DNA from: Bacteroidetes bacterium HGW-Bacteroidetes-1
Lineage (GTDB): Bacteria > Bacteroidota > Bacteroidia > Bacteroidales > F082
Length of the DNA: 40,509 nucleotides
Assembly (NCBI GenBank): GCA_002842755.1
Contig: PHDU01000029.1
Location: 1 to 40,509 of the forward strand
Direction: 5' to 3'
The notes under the pieces were generated by a model. It was not told where the DNA came from. It ran no database searches and saw only the letters and a program-made list of their open reading frames with translations. Positions 1 through 8,370 of the stretch are shown one piece after another. The position numbers were made by a program, and so were the translations under genes. Position 1 is the stretch's first letter. The number at the start of each line of letters is the position of its first letter.

Positions 1-2337
1 AATGGATTGAGTGCCTGCACCACTATGAGCTACCCAGCCATTGTCAACTAACAATGAGCCAAGCGGATAGTCGAAGTCCTCTGCCATTAACAGTGGGTCT
101 GCGGGAGGAGTATTCACAGCTACATTTCTTACGAAAAGGTCATAATCAATTGTGCCTGATGTAGAAACCGTCATCTCACCGTAGAAACCAAGCATGACGC
201 GGCCTGAATACGCTGATAAATCAAGAACAATATGATCTCCGGTATTTGAGATTGGTGTAGTTTCATTCCACCACTGCAATACATTATCCATCGACCAGGT
301 CAATCCGCCATCTGTAGAAATAACAACTGCGAACTTCTGCTCAGGAGCAAGTGTAACTGGAGTAGTCTGATTCCATATAGTAAGCGCAAGGTCAAATTCC
401 AGCAGATAATCAGCGGAGCCATCACCCAGATCAACTGGAGGTGACATTAACCAATGTCTGCGTGTTGTGCCATAAAGATTGATTTTGGCACTATTTGGAT
501 CGACCAGGTCAGGATTATTACCGAATTGGTCATGAACCCAAATTGCATCGGTAGTAGGTAAAACTGGATCAGTACCAAAAAGCCCTTTAAACTTTCTCCA
601 GTCCAAAGGTGGAAAAGTTCCAACAAAGTCGAAAAGGAATCCGGGTTGAATGGTTGCATCATAGCCACTTCCTAATAAAGGAATTGAGTTTACAGCCTTT
701 CCGGCAATGTTGTCCTGAATATCAAGACTTGCTACATAGGCTCTGGCCTCTGCAGGCGCAAACCTTAACTGGAAGGTAAAAGTCTGACCTATTGTCAAGG
801 CTATAGGCCATGTATGTGTATCAGGATATACTATACTGAATGCAGCTGCATCAGCTCCGGATATGGTTACATCGGTTTCATTGATAGTAAGTGCACCAGC
901 TCCGGTATTTGAAATCTGAAGTGTATTGGCTGCTGTTTCATTGATGAAAACATTTGTGCCAAAATTAACTGTATCCTTATTCGCTGTAAACACAGGCAAA
1001 GTTGGCACAGCTTCATAGAAAATATCATCTATATATAAAGTGCGACTGGCTAGCTCATGAATGAAGCGAAAACCAATGTATGCTGTTTCCGGGAAAGTTA
1101 AACCAGAACCTAGAAAAGATACATTGTATTGTGCATAAGTTCCAACAACCGGCACAGTTCCAACCATTACAAATGTAGCTGGGTCATTTCTGTCGGTCAG
1201 ATATCCTACCTGAACACTTCCAGTATGAGCAGACGAAGACATCTTTGATGAAAAACGCACCCATGAATCTGCAAGATTTACTGCTGCTGGAGAGACCAAA
1301 GTCAAAACAGAAGCATTAGAAATAGAATTAAACAATCGGACGTGATTAGGAAGTGAAGGTGGTGCTCCAACATTCCGAACATCAACCACAGCAAGTGGAG
1401 CAGTCGATTGTACGATTCCACTCCATCCACCGGGCATCCAGCCGGCTGGAATTGGAGCTACCTCATCAAAGTTTTGAGAAAATTCTGCATAAGGTAAATA
1501 ACCTGTACCTGTTAACGATACAGTTGCAGGGCTGTTTGTGCTGTTGTAATTAATTGCCATATCAGCAGTTGAAACACCTGGAGATGCGGGATCATAATGA
1601 ACTGTAATTGTTTTAGAGGTTCCAAAAGGAATTGTCAAAGGATAGGTGTCACCTTCGCTCAAACTGACTGAAAAATCAGCACCATTGGTTCCTGAAAAGA
1701 CAAAATCAGTTTGAGAAATAACTGCATCAGACAACCCTTGGTTAGTAAGTGTTATATTCTTTGAACTAACATCCAATCCGGGAACTGCCATTCCAACATC
1801 CAAAGTAGCAGGATTCACCACAAGATTTGGTTGTTCTTGAATAGCAATAGCTGAGAAGTTGATTACCATATCCGTAAAATCAGGGGAAGGAAAGGTGCCA
1901 GCAATCATAAAATAGGTGCCAGCTTCCAGCGAAAACTGTGGCACTGTTGCCCCAGATCCACCTCCACCAAAAGCAAGCCTAGGAGCAGGGTCTGCTAAGT
2001 TTGGGCATGTCGCCACAAAAATTAAACCAGTCCAACTACCTGCTATTGAAGCATTGATAAAACTTGTCCCAGTCAAAGTAAACTGGAATACGATATCGTA
2101 TCCATTTAGATAACTTGAGGTTGGGGTAATCATCGCACTGGTATAATCGTTGCCATAAGGTTCAGAATTGATGGCAAAATCAACCAATGGTGCTCCAACC
2201 GGATCAACCACAAGAGGATTTTCGCATGTCGAACCGGCGGGACCTTGTGCGACCAAGGTAAAACTCATGCTCATTACCAGGATAATACCCAGAAATAGAC
2301 CAAAGAGTCTGTTTAAATTTGTAGTTCTTTTTTTCAT
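1..2337 (-). CDS. Secreted multidomain surface protein with ASH/choice-of-anchor D repeats (partial, C-terminus outside window)
   Basis: An open frame runs on the reverse strand from an ATG at 2337 to the window edge: 779 codons, no stop. The protein starts with a signal peptide (basic MKKR, then a hydrophobic stretch ending TLVAQ near residue 31). Two immunoglobulin-like choice-of-anchor D/ASH-type domains are visible, near residues 170-270 (LVVNPATLDVG) and 445-545 (PVFTANKDTVNFG). They alternate with jelly-roll-like segments that open FSQNFDEVAPIPAGW (about 283) and FLFDFVGTFPPLDW (about 566); a further one begins near 748 (AEDFDYPLGSLLVDNGW). Known: such Bacteroidota proteins are usually exported by T9SS and end in a sorting domain; that end is not in the window. 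Inferred role: cell-surface or released adhesin or binding protein, substrate unknown. Divergently transcribed from the VCBS protein at 2768. Confidence 0.85.
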   Translation of the reverse strand, partial: MKKRTTNLNRLFGLFLGIILVMSMSFTLVAQGPAGSTCENPLVVDPVGAPLVDFAINSEPYGNDYTSAMITPTSSYLNGYDIVFQFTLTGTSFINASIAGSWTGLIFVATCPNLADPAPRLAFGGGGSGATVPQFSLEAGTYFMIAGTFPSPDFTDMVINFSAIAIQEQPNLVVNPATLDVGMAVPGLDVSSKNITLTNQGLSDAVISQTDFVFSGTNGADFSVSLSEGDTYPLTIPFGTSKTITVHYDPASPGVSTADMAINYNSTNSPATVSLTGTGYLPYAEFSQNFDEVAPIPAGWMPGGWSGIVQSTAPLAVVDVRNVGAPPSLPNHVRLFNSISNASVLTLVSPAAVNLADSWVRFSSKMSSSAHTGSVQVGYLTDRNDPATFVMVGTVPVVGTYAQYNVSFLGSGLTFPETAYIGFRFIHELASRTLYIDDIFYEAVPTLPVFTANKDTVNFGTNVFINETAANTLQISNTGAGALTINETDVTISGADAAAFSIVYPDTHTWPIALTIGQTFTFQLRFAPAEARAYVASLDIQDNIAGKAVNSIPLLGSGYDATIQPGFLFDFVGTFPPLDWRKFKGLFGTDPVLPTTDAIWVHDQFGNNPDLVDPNSAKINLYGTTRRHWLMSPPVDLGDGSADYLLEFDLALTIWNQTTPVTLAPEQKFAVVISTDGGLTWSMDNVLQWWNETTPISNTGDHIVLDLSAYSGRVMLGFYGEMTVSTSGTIDYDLFVRNVAVNTPPADPLLMAEDFDYPLGSLLVDNGWVAHSGAGTQSI

Positions 2338-2412
2338 AATAAAATTGTTTTGGTTAAGAAAAAAGTTAAAACAATTGTCATGCAGCAGTGCTGAATTAAA
2401 AATTGTAAGGGG

Positions 2413-2420
2413 CAAATATA
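2413..2420 (-). promoter_or_regulatory. Putative Bacteroidota -7 box for the 1-2337 gene
   Basis: Reverse-strand TATATTTG matches TAnnTTTG, about 75 nt upstream of the ATG at 2337. No convincing -33 TTTG at normal spacing. Confidence 0.4.
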
Positions 2421-2720
2421 AGGTTTTCATTCAAAAAATGAAAATGAAATAAAAAAAATAATTGATCAATTCCAATCATAACAATTTGATTTAATGCCAT
2501 CAGCTGTTCATGTTTTCTGTAAGATTGATATACTTTGAATCAGAATTAATGAAGCAATCAAATACAGGATTAACAGCTGCACTGCATGAATAAAATGTTG
2601 ATAACTTATACTTTCATGAAGAAAGGAACAATTGGGCTAAAAAATGAATTTCTTTGCTAAAAGTATGAAAATAATTACCATATCCCTTGAAAAAATCAAT
2701 CTGATCCTCATAAAAAGTCC

Positions 2721-2728
2721 TATTTTTG
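2721..2728 (+). promoter_or_regulatory. Putative -7 box for the VCBS protein
   Basis: TATTTTTG matches TAnnTTTG and lies 39 nt upstream of the ATG at 2768. The in-frame TTG at 2726 falls inside this box, which argues against it as the start. No clear -33 element. Confidence 0.45.
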
Positions 2729-2767
2729 TACACTTATAACAAGGATGAATCATCAAATCGCTACGTC

Positions 2768-5700
2768 ATGAAAATCAGTTGTATTTCGGGCCTTCTTATT
2801 GCCCTATTGTTATCATTATCCGTTAAGTTATCACATGGCCAATCATTCACAGAACTCACACAGTCGTTTACACCTGCCTGGTATGGTGCAGCTGTTTGGG
2901 CAGATTACGATAAAGATGGAAATCTGGATTTCTTTGTCAATGGCTGGAGTTCATCAGGAGGATCTACCTCTTTGCCTTCAGCGTTTCTTTATCGTAATAA
3001 TGGTGATGGTACTTTTAGTGAAATAACAAATTCTATCATTCCTTTGGGCGCTGCTACTGCTGCCTGGGGCGATTTTAACAATGACGGCTATCCTGACCTG
3101 GCTGTTGCCGGCAACTCTGGCAACAGCGTTTATGCAACGCGCATCTATCGCAACAATGGTGATGGTACTTTTACAGATATTCAAGCAGGACTTACTCCGG
3201 TAATTACACCTTCTATTGCCTGGGGAGACCTTAATAACGATGGTTTTCAAGATATTATCGTTGTTGGTGGAAATACCTCAAGCGAAGGAACTTCAACTAT
3301 TTATCTCAACAATGGGAATGAAACCTTTACTGAGATAACCTCAGGTCTTATAAATCTTACAAACGGAGCTGTTGCTATTGGAGATCTGAATAATGACGGA
3401 TGGGCAGACATTGTTCTTGCAGGACGCATTGATTCTTTTGATTATACTGCGAAAATTTATATGAATCAGGGAGATGCAGTATTTGCGGAATTGCCTGCCG
3501 CTCTTGAGCCTTCCAGGTATTCCTCAATTAGTCTGGCTGACTATTCTGGTGATGGATTTCTTGACATCCTGATTGCAGGAAGCAACAATAGTGATGCTTT
3601 GCTTACAAGATTATACAAAAATATTCAGGGAAACAGTTTTGAATTTGTTGCTACACCAATGACAGGTGTAATACAAGGCAGTGTCGCATTTGGTGACATG
3701 AACAATGATGGACTTATCGATGTGATTTTGACCGGATCAAACGTCTCCACCGGAGCTACAAGGGTTACAGAAATTTATCTCAATCAGGGAAACGATGTTT
3801 TTACAAAATATCTCGACTTTGCTTTCCCCGGACTTAGGCGTTCATCTGCTTATTGGGGCGATTACAACAACGATGGTAAACTTGACGTTTTAGTTTCAGG
3901 ATACTTTAATGTAGGAGATTTTTATACAAAGATTTACACCAACAACACTCCTGATGCCAACACAGCTCCCCTTCCACCATCTGGTTTGACTGCCACCGCT
4001 TCCGGAGGCAGTGCAGTTATGAGCTGGCTTTCAGGATCGGATCTTCAGACAGCAGAATCCTCTTTGACCTATAATTTGCGTGTTGGAACTACACCAGGCG
4101 GTTCAGATGTTGTGAACCCTCTTTCTGATCCTCTTACCGGTAACTTATTTATCCCGAAGAACGGGAATAAAGGACTGGCCAAAACAGGAATTATTCAAGG
4201 CCTTGAAGAAGGAACGTATTACTGGAGCGTTCAAACTGTGGATGGAGCTTTTGAAGGTTCAGAATTTGCTACCGAACAGGTTTTCATTATAAGTGATCTG
4301 CTCACTGCAACATTTCATGTTACTTCCGACGGACAGCAGCCCCTTGAAGGTGCAACTATTCTTGTTGGAAGCCAGCAAAAGGATACTGATGCCAATGGAC
4401 TTGCAGTTTTTAATATGGCTCCCGGTTCTTATGCCTATACAGTAACGCATCCATTTCACATAAGTCAAACCGGAAATTTTACTATTTCTGACCAAAGTAT
4501 TGTTATACCGGTAAATCTTATTTCCATCCCCTCATTTGAATTAACTTTCACGTTGAGCGGCCCTCAGGGACCTATTGAGAATGCTTTGATTGAAGTAGCC
4601 GGTCAACAACTTTTTACCAATGATCAGGGTATTGCTTCTGTAACAGTTCTTGAAGGTCTTTACACCTATTATGTATATGCCGAAGAGTACAATCAGCTTT
4701 GGGATGAACAATATGTAGCCTCCAATACCAATTTACCGATCAGTATGATTCCCATTGCTTTATTTGAACTTCCTTTTACCGAACTTTTCGATGCAACCCT
4801 TTTACCACTTCATTGGCAAATGTTTGATGAGTCACAAGCCGGTTATAACTGGTTTTTTGAAAACGGCCGAGCCATGATTGACAGCGATGAGGCAGGAACA
4901 GGCATTAATGTTCATGTTTCGCTGGTAACACCTCCTGTAAATATCAGTTCGGTTGAAGGCAGCATAAAGCTCCGTTTCAAGCATTTTTTCAACCATTTAG
5001 GTCAGAACAATTTTGCAAGGGTGCATTATTCGGTTGATAATAACCCCTGGTTGCTACTGGCTGAATACAATGCCACCGTAGGTACCATTGATAACTTTTC
5101 AATTGCCGAAATAATTGTGGAAGGCATTGGAGGCCAGGCCAGTCAGTTGCGTTTCCGTTTCGAATACGACGATGGAATGCACTGGGCAGAACAATGGATG
5201 ATTGAAGAAGTAATGATTACCGAATATAATTTACAACCTTATGGAATGACCATCAGCAATGTGAATGAGCCAAAATATGCTCAAACGCCATTGCGTCATT
5301 TTGCGCCTTTCACATTCGGTGCAACAGGCCAGAATACCGGAATCAATGCCATAGAAAATGTATATCTCAATGTTTACGATAACACGGGTGAGGTAGCCAA
5401 CAGCACTCCACTGCCTTTCTTCCCTCCTACTGCTGTATTTAATTTTCAGGCTGAGCCAGCCTTTGTTCCACAAACTCCTGAAGTTTATTATTTTTATCAT
5501 CATTTTATGGCTCCCGGAGTTGATTTGTCAGGCTCAAACAACAATGCGCTATTGCGCATTGCTGTCTCTGACTCTGTTTTTGCCACCGATTCAGGAGAAA
5601 CAACCGGAAGTATAGGAAGCACTAATCCCATCACTTTTGGAAATATTTATGAGCTAATCGAAACAGACAAATTCAATTCATTTACCATTGGCTGGAATCA

Positions 5701-6280
5701 AATAAATACAGATCTGAGCTTTACGGTAAGCCTTTATGCCGTAAACATGACGGACAGTACCGTCACGGATTTGGTTTACACAAGTCCTGAGCTTCTGCGG
5801 ACAACAGCCATGTCGAATCAGTTTATTACCTTTTATCCGGATCAGACTTTATCACTCAATTCAGGTTTTTATGCGCTGATGGTGAACCAATTGGGCACGA
5901 CCAATATCGGAATAGGTTTTGATGGCTCTTCGCAAGGTCTTTTCTGGAGCTTAAATGATCAGAGCCTGACACCTTATCTGAATAGTCAATGGGGTAATTT
6001 AGCCATCCGCCTGAACGTGAAAGATTATGGTGTTGGAATAAATGAGAACGCTTCAAAAAGTTTAAGTCTATACCCCAATCCTGTTGCTGACAGATTACAA
6101 ATCTATTTTAATAACAGCAACAGCGAAATAGCAAGGCTTTACGATGCAACAGGAAAGAAAGTTGCTGAATTTGTTTTGTATCCTGGTGATAATAGTTACG
6201 ATGCAAGCGACTTACCCAATGGATTATACATGCTTAAAGCAGGAAACCATATGCATAAAATAATCGTTCAGCGAAACTAA
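2768..6280 (+). CDS. Secreted VCBS/FG-GAP repeat protein with T9SS type A sorting domain
   Basis: 1170 residues from the ATG at 2768, chosen because it begins a good signal peptide (MKISCISGLL... cleaved near SHGQS) just behind a -7 box; an in-frame TTG at 2726 adds 14 polar residues and is unlikely. Residues about 46-375 carry seven VCBS/FG-GAP repeats with the calcium-binding pattern D-x-N-x-D-G-x-x-D (DFNNDGYPD, DLNNDGFQD, DMNNDGLID, DYNNDGKLD and relatives), expected to form a beta-propeller. Then follow a fibronectin III-like domain (about 400-507), two carboxypeptidase-regulatory-like beta-sandwiches (about 515-578 and 591-660, PLEGATILVG and PIENALIEVAG), a MAM-like segment (about 668-820), a long unassigned region, and a T9SS tail opening LSLYPNPVADRLQI (about 1098-1170). 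Likely exported and surface-attached or released; ligand unknown. A strong hairpin terminator follows. Confidence 0.92.
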   Translation: MKISCISGLLIALLLSLSVKLSHGQSFTELTQSFTPAWYGAAVWADYDKDGNLDFFVNGWSSSGGSTSLPSAFLYRNNGDGTFSEITNSIIPLGAATAAWGDFNNDGYPDLAVAGNSGNSVYATRIYRNNGDGTFTDIQAGLTPVITPSIAWGDLNNDGFQDIIVVGGNTSSEGTSTIYLNNGNETFTEITSGLINLTNGAVAIGDLNNDGWADIVLAGRIDSFDYTAKIYMNQGDAVFAELPAALEPSRYSSISLADYSGDGFLDILIAGSNNSDALLTRLYKNIQGNSFEFVATPMTGVIQGSVAFGDMNNDGLIDVILTGSNVSTGATRVTEIYLNQGNDVFTKYLDFAFPGLRRSSAYWGDYNNDGKLDVLVSGYFNVGDFYTKIYTNNTPDANTAPLPPSGLTATASGGSAVMSWLSGSDLQTAESSLTYNLRVGTTPGGSDVVNPLSDPLTGNLFIPKNGNKGLAKTGIIQGLEEGTYYWSVQTVDGAFEGSEFATEQVFIISDLLTATFHVTSDGQQPLEGATILVGSQQKDTDANGLAVFNMAPGSYAYTVTHPFHISQTGNFTISDQSIVIPVNLISIPSFELTFTLSGPQGPIENALIEVAGQQLFTNDQGIASVTVLEGLYTYYVYAEEYNQLWDEQYVASNTNLPISMIPIALFELPFTELFDATLLPLHWQMFDESQAGYNWFFENGRAMIDSDEAGTGINVHVSLVTPPVNISSVEGSIKLRFKHFFNHLGQNNFARVHYSVDNNPWLLLAEYNATVGTIDNFSIAEIIVEGIGGQASQLRFRFEYDDGMHWAEQWMIEEVMITEYNLQPYGMTISNVNEPKYAQTPLRHFAPFTFGATGQNTGINAIENVYLNVYDNTGEVANSTPLPFFPPTAVFNFQAEPAFVPQTPEVYYFYHHFMAPGVDLSGSNNNALLRIAVSDSVFATDSGETTGSIGSTNPITFGNIYELIETDKFNSFTIGWNQINTDLSFTVSLYAVNMTDSTVTDLVYTSPELLRTTAMSNQFITFYPDQTLSLNSGFYALMVNQLGTTNIGIGFDGSSQGLFWSLNDQSLTPYLNSQWGNLAIRLNVKDYGVGINENASKSLSLYPNPVADRLQIYFNNSNSEIARLYDATGKKVAEFVLYPGDNSYDASDLPNGLYMLKAGNHMHKIIVQRN

Positions 6281-6306
6281 AACCAGTATTTTCGGGACGT
6301 AAATAT

Positions 6307-6345
6307 AACCATCGGCATCTTATAATGCCGGTGGTTTTGTTTTTC
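6307..6345 (+). terminator. Rho-independent terminator after the VCBS gene
   Basis: Arms 6307-6318 and 6325-6336 pair over 12 bp (AACCATCGGCAT with ATGCCGGTGGTT, one wobble), loop CTTATA, followed by a T-rich run. Confidence 0.85.
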
Positions 6346-6423
6346 AAAAACCTTCTCCAAAACACTTTCTTTTCTAAAAAATAACGACGAAAAAATCAAA
6401 CGTATGGTTATCACTTTTTCAAC

Positions 6424-6431
6424 TACTTTTG
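6424..6431 (+). promoter_or_regulatory. Putative -7 box for the EamA transporter gene
   Basis: TACTTTTG matches TAnnTTTG, 24 nt upstream of the ATG at 6455. Its position supports 6455 rather than the upstream in-frame ATG at 6404. Confidence 0.45.
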
Positions 6432-6454
6432 CCCCCACTTTGGAAGCAAACACA

Positions 6455-7372
6455 ATGAATCAAAAATTCCTTTCCTGGCTGATCATTCTTGCTCTGGTAA
6501 TCACCTGGGGCAGTTCGTTTATCCTCATAAAAAGAGGTCTTGAGTATTTTTCTGCAATCGAGGTGGGTGCTATTCGGGTTGTTATTACATTTCTGAGCCT
6601 GCTCCCTTTTGCACTGCCAAAACTTGGCAAGATAACAAAGACCGATTTCTATTGGTTGAGTTTGTCAGGAATCATGGGCAGTCTGTTGCCTGCCTTTCTG
6701 TTTGCCCTGGCACAAACAGGCATCGACAGTGGAACAGCAGGTTTGTTAAATTCTCTTACACCATTGTTTACGCTCATCGTCGGATTTCTTTTATTTGGGC
6801 TGAAATCAAGGCTGATAAATATTGTTGGCGTTTTTGTTGGTCTGGCCGGCGCTATTGGACTTATCAGCGTGAGTGGAGGTAATGCTTTCAGTTTCAACCT
6901 AAAATACTCTTCCTTTATTGTTTTGGCAACTATTTTTTATGCCATTAATGTCAACCTCATCAAAGCAAAGCTTAAACATATCAACTCCCTTACCATTACA
7001 TCCATTACATTTTTTTGTGCCGGAATTATTGCCTCCATCATACTTTTTTCGATGACAGATGTTGTGGAACAACTTCAAAATGAGCCGCAGGCATGGATCG
7101 GATTGATGTATATTGCTATCCTTGCCTTGATAGGAACTGCATTGGCCATGATTGCTTTCAATCTACTTATTAAGATAACAAGTCCGATTTTTGCTTCCTC
7201 AGTAACCTATCTCATTCCACTGGTGGCGCTTATGTGGGGTTTCTCAGATGGCGAATACTTTTCGTTACAACATATCATCTGGATCGCTATGATTATTGGG
7301 GGAGTGGTACTCGTAAACAAGAAAAAAAGGTTGCTTCCTACCCTATTATCAACAAGTTCCGGCAATACCTAA
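6455..7372 (+). CDS. EamA/DMT-superfamily transporter
   Basis: 305 residues from the ATG at 6455, which starts at the first membrane helix (MNQKFLSWLIILALVITWGSSFILIKRGLEYF written here in two pieces: MNQKFLSWLIILALVI and TWGSSFILIKRGLEYF). About ten hydrophobic helices in two halves of five match the drug/metabolite transporter fold. The family hallmarks are W-G-S-S-F in helix 1, R near ...GAIRVVITF in helix 2, and a second EamA half beginning near FIVLATIFYAINVNLIK. Family members export amino acids, metabolites or nucleotide sugars; the substrate cannot be read from sequence. An in-frame ATG at 6404 would add a 17-residue leader containing the putative promoter, so I reject it. Monocistronic, between the terminator at 6307 and the rplU promoter. 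Confidence 0.88.
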   Translation: MNQKFLSWLIILALVITWGSSFILIKRGLEYFSAIEVGAIRVVITFLSLLPFALPKLGKITKTDFYWLSLSGIMGSLLPAFLFALAQTGIDSGTAGLLNSLTPLFTLIVGFLLFGLKSRLINIVGVFVGLAGAIGLISVSGGNAFSFNLKYSSFIVLATIFYAINVNLIKAKLKHINSLTITSITFFCAGIIASIILFSMTDVVEQLQNEPQAWIGLMYIAILALIGTALAMIAFNLLIKITSPIFASSVTYLIPLVALMWGFSDGEYFSLQHIIWIAMIIGGVVLVNKKKRLLPTLLSTSSGNT

Positions 7373-7391
7373 AATTTTGAGAAGAAATGTT

Positions 7392-7419
7392 TTGTGATTC
7401 AATTTTTTTTGTATTTTTG
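7392..7419 (+). promoter_or_regulatory. Promoter of rplU-rpmA
   Basis: TTG at 7392-7394 (within TTTTGTG), 17-nt spacer, TATTTTTG at 7412-7419. This agrees with the Bacteroidota -33/-7 layout. It predicts a leader of roughly 35 nt before the ATG at 7462. Confidence 0.6.
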
Positions 7420-7461
7420 CCGTCCAATTTTGGCTCTATTAATTAGAAGTTGTAGAATATT

Positions 7462-7773
7462 ATGTATGCAATAGTTGACATCGCAGGACAGCAATTCAAG
7501 GTTCGCAAAGGCCAGCAGGTTTTTGTTCATAGACTTGAAGGAGAAGAAGGTAGCAGCATTTCTTTCGAAAAAGTAATGTTGATCGACAACGAAGGACTGG
7601 TAAAAGTGGGAACCCCCCTTGTTGCCGGAGCCAATGTTGAAGTAAAAATAGTTGAACACATGAAAGGCGACAAAGTAACGGTCTTCAAGAAAAAAAGAAG
7701 AAAAGGTTACCAGAAGTCCAACGGTCATCGTCAATACCTGAGCAAGGTTTTGATTGAAAGCATCAACGAGTAG
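7462..7773 (+). CDS. rplU: Large-subunit ribosomal protein bL21
   Basis: 103 residues, the usual length for bL21. The N-terminus MYAIVDIAGQQFKVRKGQ is the family signature (YAIVxxGGKQ-type), and the basic C-terminal stretch KKKRRKGYQKSNGHRQ corresponds to the 23S rRNA-binding region. It is the first gene of the conserved rplU-rpmA operon, 22 bp ahead of rpmA, with a promoter at 7392-7419 and a terminator after rpmA. Component of the 50S subunit. Confidence 0.98.
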   Translation: MYAIVDIAGQQFKVRKGQQVFVHRLEGEEGSSISFEKVMLIDNEGLVKVGTPLVAGANVEVKIVEHMKGDKVTVFKKKRRKGYQKSNGHRQYLSKVLIESINE

Positions 7774-7795
7774 TAACCCGAAAAACCAATAAAAA

Positions 7796-8056
7796 ATGGC
7801 ACATAAAAAAGGAGCCGGTAGTTCGAATAACGGACGCGAATCGGAAAGCAAACGACTTGGAGTGAAAATTTTCGGAGGACAGTTTGCTCAGGCTGGCAAC
7901 ATCATCATTCGTCAGCGTGGCACCAAACATCATCCAGGTGAAAATGTTGGAATTGGCAAAGACCATACCCTTTTTGCACTCATTGATGGCAATGTTGAAT
8001 TTCGCAAAAAAAGAGATGACAGATCTTACGTTTCTATTGTTCCAACGGAAGCATAA
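7796..8056 (+). CDS. rpmA: Large-subunit ribosomal protein bL27
   Basis: 86 residues. [24 protein letters not shown] ([14 protein letters not shown] then [10 protein letters not shown]) is the canonical bL27 N-terminus, which reaches the peptidyl-transferase centre. [18 protein letters not shown] is the second signature block (RQRGT...PG.NVG.G). There is no N-terminal extension of the kind cleaved in Firmicutes. Second gene of the rplU operon, ended by the hairpin at 8117-8147. Confidence 0.98.
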   Translation: MAHKKGAGSSNNGRESESKRLGVKIFGGQFAQAGNIIIRQRGTKHHPGENVGIGKDHTLFALIDGNVEFRKKRDDRSYVSIVPTEA

Positions 8057-8116
8057 ATTAAAATATTAAGGCCTGCTTCAATTCATTTGAAAGCCAGTAT
8101 GCCTATAAAATTTCGT

Positions 8117-8154
8117 AAAAACCTGGTTGTTATACAATCAGGTTTTTGTTTTTA
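8117..8154 (+). terminator. Rho-independent terminator of rplU-rpmA
   Basis: Arms 8117-8129 and 8135-8147 pair over 13 bp (AAAAACCTGGTTG with CAATCAGGTTTTT, one wobble), loop TTATA, then a T-rich tail. Confidence 0.9.
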
Positions 8155-8162
8155 CACTTAGT

Positions 8163-8212
8163 CTGGTGTATAACTCTGGACTGGTGAATGACTCTGGACT
8201 GGTGAATGACTA
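8163..8212 (+). repeat. 18-bp tandem repeat, about 2.8 copies
   Basis: Unit CTGGTGAATGACTCTGGA: copies at 8163-8180 (two changes), 8181-8198 (exact), and from 8199 a partial copy that diverges after CTGGTGAATGACT. It lies between the rpmA terminator and the next gene. Confidence 0.75.
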
Positions 8213-8370
8213 TTATTTTTTCAAATTCAAATCTTTTTGAATATTCATCGAACTTTTTGTCAGAAGGCAAGAAGTTTAAAGTTGCAAGCAATCGAATCAA
8301 AAATTCTATTATTTTTATTGCCATCATCTTAAAGGGCAAAACAAAAATATATCGATTCAAAATCCACAAA

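Larger units (their letters stand above)
2338..2767. other. Divergent intergenic region
   Basis: About 430 AT-rich bases separate two divergent secreted-protein genes. Apart from one -7-type box facing each gene (2413-2420 and 2721-2728), I see no gene, RNA or repeat. Confidence 0.6.
8057..8370. other. Intergenic region after rpmA
   Basis: Holds the rpmA terminator and an 18-bp tandem repeat, listed separately. The bases 8206-8370 are open in the frame of the next gene but AT-rich and unlike NagB proteins, so I treat them as untranslated leader. No TAnnTTTG box seen near 8371. Confidence 0.5.

Noticed and set aside
8206-8370. N-terminal extension of the NagB/PIG-L fusion protein
   Set aside because: The added 55 residues are AT-driven (Lys, Ile, Asn, Phe-rich), begin in the tandem repeat and do not resemble the family; ATG at 8371 fits better.
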